A stretch of DNA of 64,000 nt from Penelope pileata (taxonomy: Eukaryota > Chordata > Aves > Galliformes > Cracidae). The notes under the pieces are model-generated. The model was given only the letters and a program-made list of their open reading frames with translations, was not told where the DNA came from and did not search any database. Shown here one piece after another: positions 61,452 to 64,000 of the stretch. The DNA lies in contig WBMW01000226.1 in the NCBI GenBank assembly GCA_013396635.1, forward strand, positions 1 to 64,000. The letters are read 5' to 3'. Position numbers and translations under genes: made by a program. Each line of letters opens with the position of its first letter. The stretch's first letter is position 1.

Positions 61452-64000
61452 CCTTATGGTTTGGAAGCATGAGCACAAGATTAAGATTAAATTATTTCTG
61501 TATTTCCAGAAGCTACATTAATTTTTTGTGCCATACTGTATGATGCATAATTTTGGGAAGTGATGATAAAATTATTTAGGATCAACCAAAAACTTATAAA
61601 TGAGAAATTGGGCATTGAGATCCCATGATTCTTTTCAGAAAGTACTGAAAGTTAACTGGTTTCTTCAGCATTTTTTTTTTTTCTTAGCATACCAAATTTT
61701 TTTATCTTGAATTCTTAATGGCAGCCTATTTTTTTTCACCTCCATTAGCAAGTTACAGTCTTGCAGTTCACTGCTGTGCAGGTAATGAATTCCTCTTTGG
61801 CTACACTTCGGTAGAGGATGAAGCAATAGCTTCATTTCTTGTTCCTAAAGAGGTTTGAGATTATTTGAAAAATAACATGAAGTTCAAGCATCTCTGTTTC
61901 TGTTGGAATAGGTGGTAATTTCTTGTGTAACACTAAATAACCTAAGCACCATCAGCTATAGATTGTACTAGGAGCTGCATACAGAGGGTGCGTTGCAGTG
62001 TGCATCTTGTGTCAAGAGGGTCGGTCAGTCTTTGTAAACATTGGACCTGATTAGTTTAACATTTCATAGGATGAGCTGGATTCTCATAATTTGTATCTTT
62101 TTATCACTGACAAGTTCAATGAGAAGAGAAACTGAAGTCAGTAGTGCTCACTAGCCTGGAAGTAACATGTTAAATGTTATATTCATTATGGCACACTATG
62201 TCAAAAGGCTGGAAGTTATAAAATGTCAGCTGTGTGTAAGATTATGACTGAATTAATTAGGGCAAAGAACACTGGTTATGGATCACTGCAAATGGCATTG
62301 TTTGATGACTTTAAACAATCATACAGAAAAGGATGACAAAGTGCAAATCTATAAACTAACACTTTATCATCCCCAAATTACTGCTACTCATCCTTGATCT
62401 GGAGTTGGAGAGTGCATGTTCTGTAAGTCTCCTTTAAGGAAAGTTCATCTAATAAATTAAATGGATAAAAGTAGAACTATTTTCTTATGACTTTTAAAAA
62501 TAATAAAGTACTCTGAAGTTAGACCATGATCCCAAATTATAAAATTATGTATACAAACATATGCACTTAGACAAAATCCAGGATTAGTATGTTTTTTTAA
62601 ATTAGAAGTAGTATTTTTGAGGAAAAAAAAGATATTTTTATTTAAAGTAAAATGTAGTTTATAGCTGGAAGAAAAATTGTGTTTCTGTGTATCTGATTAA
62701 GTGGGATTTTTTGCATGTTGCATATTTCTGATTTACCATACAGAAGAATTTCAATTAGAAATTCAACTTTCAGAAGTAGGTAGGATTTTCAGCTGAGTAG
62801 AATTCATGGAGAATTAGAATTCAATTTAGAATTCATGGGGAAGCAAAGGTATTTATAAACCAAATATATCTAGACCTGTAGTGCTACCTACATCACTTCT
62901 CATCACAAGATAGACTGGCTTAGCACTGCTACAATTTACCTCCATTGCCAAGAGCAATCCATCCACAGACTGTGTCTTAAAGTGTAATTTCAATGGATGA
63001 GCACACCCAGTATTTCAAAGTGCTCCCATGTAGTATTTCCTACAAATCAGACAGCATTCAAATAGTCTCAATCAAAATTGCTGAGATATATATCTGCCTC
63101 TATTCAAATTCTTTTGCTCAAGCTTGGCTTTAACTTTGAAAACCAAAATGTTTTGTAAATCATGCGAAGATTATTAACTTTATAGGTGTTTCTTTTTCTT
63201 AATTTGTGCAGATTTTAAAGCCAACTACTGGGAAAAATAATATTTGAGGGTTTTGGTTATATCAAAAAAAGTCAATCTGACTTTCTCCTGAAATCTGAGT
63301 GTATTTTTAGCATCAGAGCTTAAAAGAGTACTGTAAGATGCAGTGTAAAACTCCTCCTAACTCTAGTGCAACTAAGTCCAGGTTTGACAGCTTCTGCTGG
63401 TAACAATGTTTAGAACAGTCATTTGAGTACTTTAGTCTGATGAGGCTATTAAGTGTACGAGATTAAAGCATATGAACGTGATGTTTAATAGAAAAGCTAA
63501 ATGTTACAATATATCAAACGTGCTTTAATATAAATGAGAGAGAAAATGAGCTACAAATAATATTCTAAACAAAAAATTGATTTAGAAGGAAGTATGTGTT
63601 AATAATACAAATAGTCTACCATAGACGTTAGAGGAAAAAAAAAACTTATTAATATTTTAATTTTCAGGAAATGCAGCAGAAATCAGTCAACAGAAAATTA
63701 TATCACAATGAAGATCTTGCCACTGTCAAGATACATGACAATGTTTGAAAATACAATTAAAAAATTATGAATACTTTTTATTATCATTCTGTTAGCATTT
63801 GTAACCCATCTTATAAAGTTGTTATGAACAAATCAATCATTAATATTTAAGTAGCCTTGAAGTATGTGTATGTGTATATGTAGAGGAATTTCAGGCTCAG
63901 GCATTGCTCAGTTCATTCAAGCCTATTTTTTTTCTCATCTCTATTATCTTGCCACTTTTGAAAAAAATTTATACTAGAATTTACTTTGTGAAACGATTTA

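Larger units (their letters stand above)
56970..64000. other. AT-rich noncoding DNA, one assembly gap
   Basis: Seven kilobases without a recognised gene or named repeat. It includes a candidate conserved noncoding stretch (57560-57890), T18 at 57904-57921, an 8-base N gap in a T tract (58641-58648), a T12 run (61671-61682), an AT-dinucleotide inverted repeat (61410-61451) and imperfect TAGAATTCATGG repeats at 62798-62840. Open frames are short and unremarkable. Confidence 0.6.

Noticed and set aside
1..64000. A novel operon-like, CRISPR-like or defence system
   Set aside because: No regularly spaced direct repeats, no clusters of long co-oriented frames and no bacterial signals. The repeats present are vertebrate transposons and simple sequence.

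Overview
The window looks like AT-rich, gene-poor nuclear DNA from a bird, most likely a galliform such as chicken. The basis is its interspersed repeats. There are several CR1 LINE 3' ends with the ATTCTATG-type tail, on both strands. There is one internally deleted mariner whose terminal repeats and transposase fragment resemble the chicken Galluhop/Mariner1_GG family. There is also an ERVL-type LTR fragment of the kind found in chicken. Family names come from memory of these repeats; no search was possible. I found no protein-coding gene, tRNA or rRNA gene, CRISPR array or bacterial feature that I can name. The open frames are short, and many lack an ATG. The window therefore reads as intergenic DNA or the inside of a very long intron.

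Layout: 1-5400 is unique AT-rich DNA. 5400-6030 is a GC- and CpG-richer patch that contains an odd acceptor/donor pair. 6040-18540 is unique DNA with homopyrimidine tracts, short GTT/T-rich repeats, a perfect palindrome (12434-12461), a possible terminal exon (7576-7790) and a decayed CR1 tail (13538-13597). At 18545-18780 lies a minus-strand LTR fragment interrupted by a short plus-strand CR1 tail. At 20764-21489 is the largest plus-strand CR1, internally deleted, with a single N at the deletion joint. At 24645-25117 is an old minus-strand reverse transcriptase relic of L2-like type, distinct from the CR1 copies.

25120-35220 is unique DNA with two weak exon candidates (26801-26941 and 30250-30468) and stretches that look like conserved noncoding elements. 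The mariner is at 35232-35773. A plus-strand CR1 tail is at 38221-38418, and a second GC-richer patch is at 40690-41480. A minus-strand CR1 tail is at 49062-49150, and a 160-codon unexplained open frame is at 52609-53091. CR1 copies of opposite orientation lie at 55284-55480 (+) and 56199-56969 (-). The remainder to 64000 is unique AT-rich DNA, with one 8-base gap inside a poly-T run.

I saw no sign of an undescribed biological system. The items most worth checking are the old L2-like relic, the nested LTR/CR1 pair, the N at the CR1 joint, and the exon candidates, which RNA-seq would settle.
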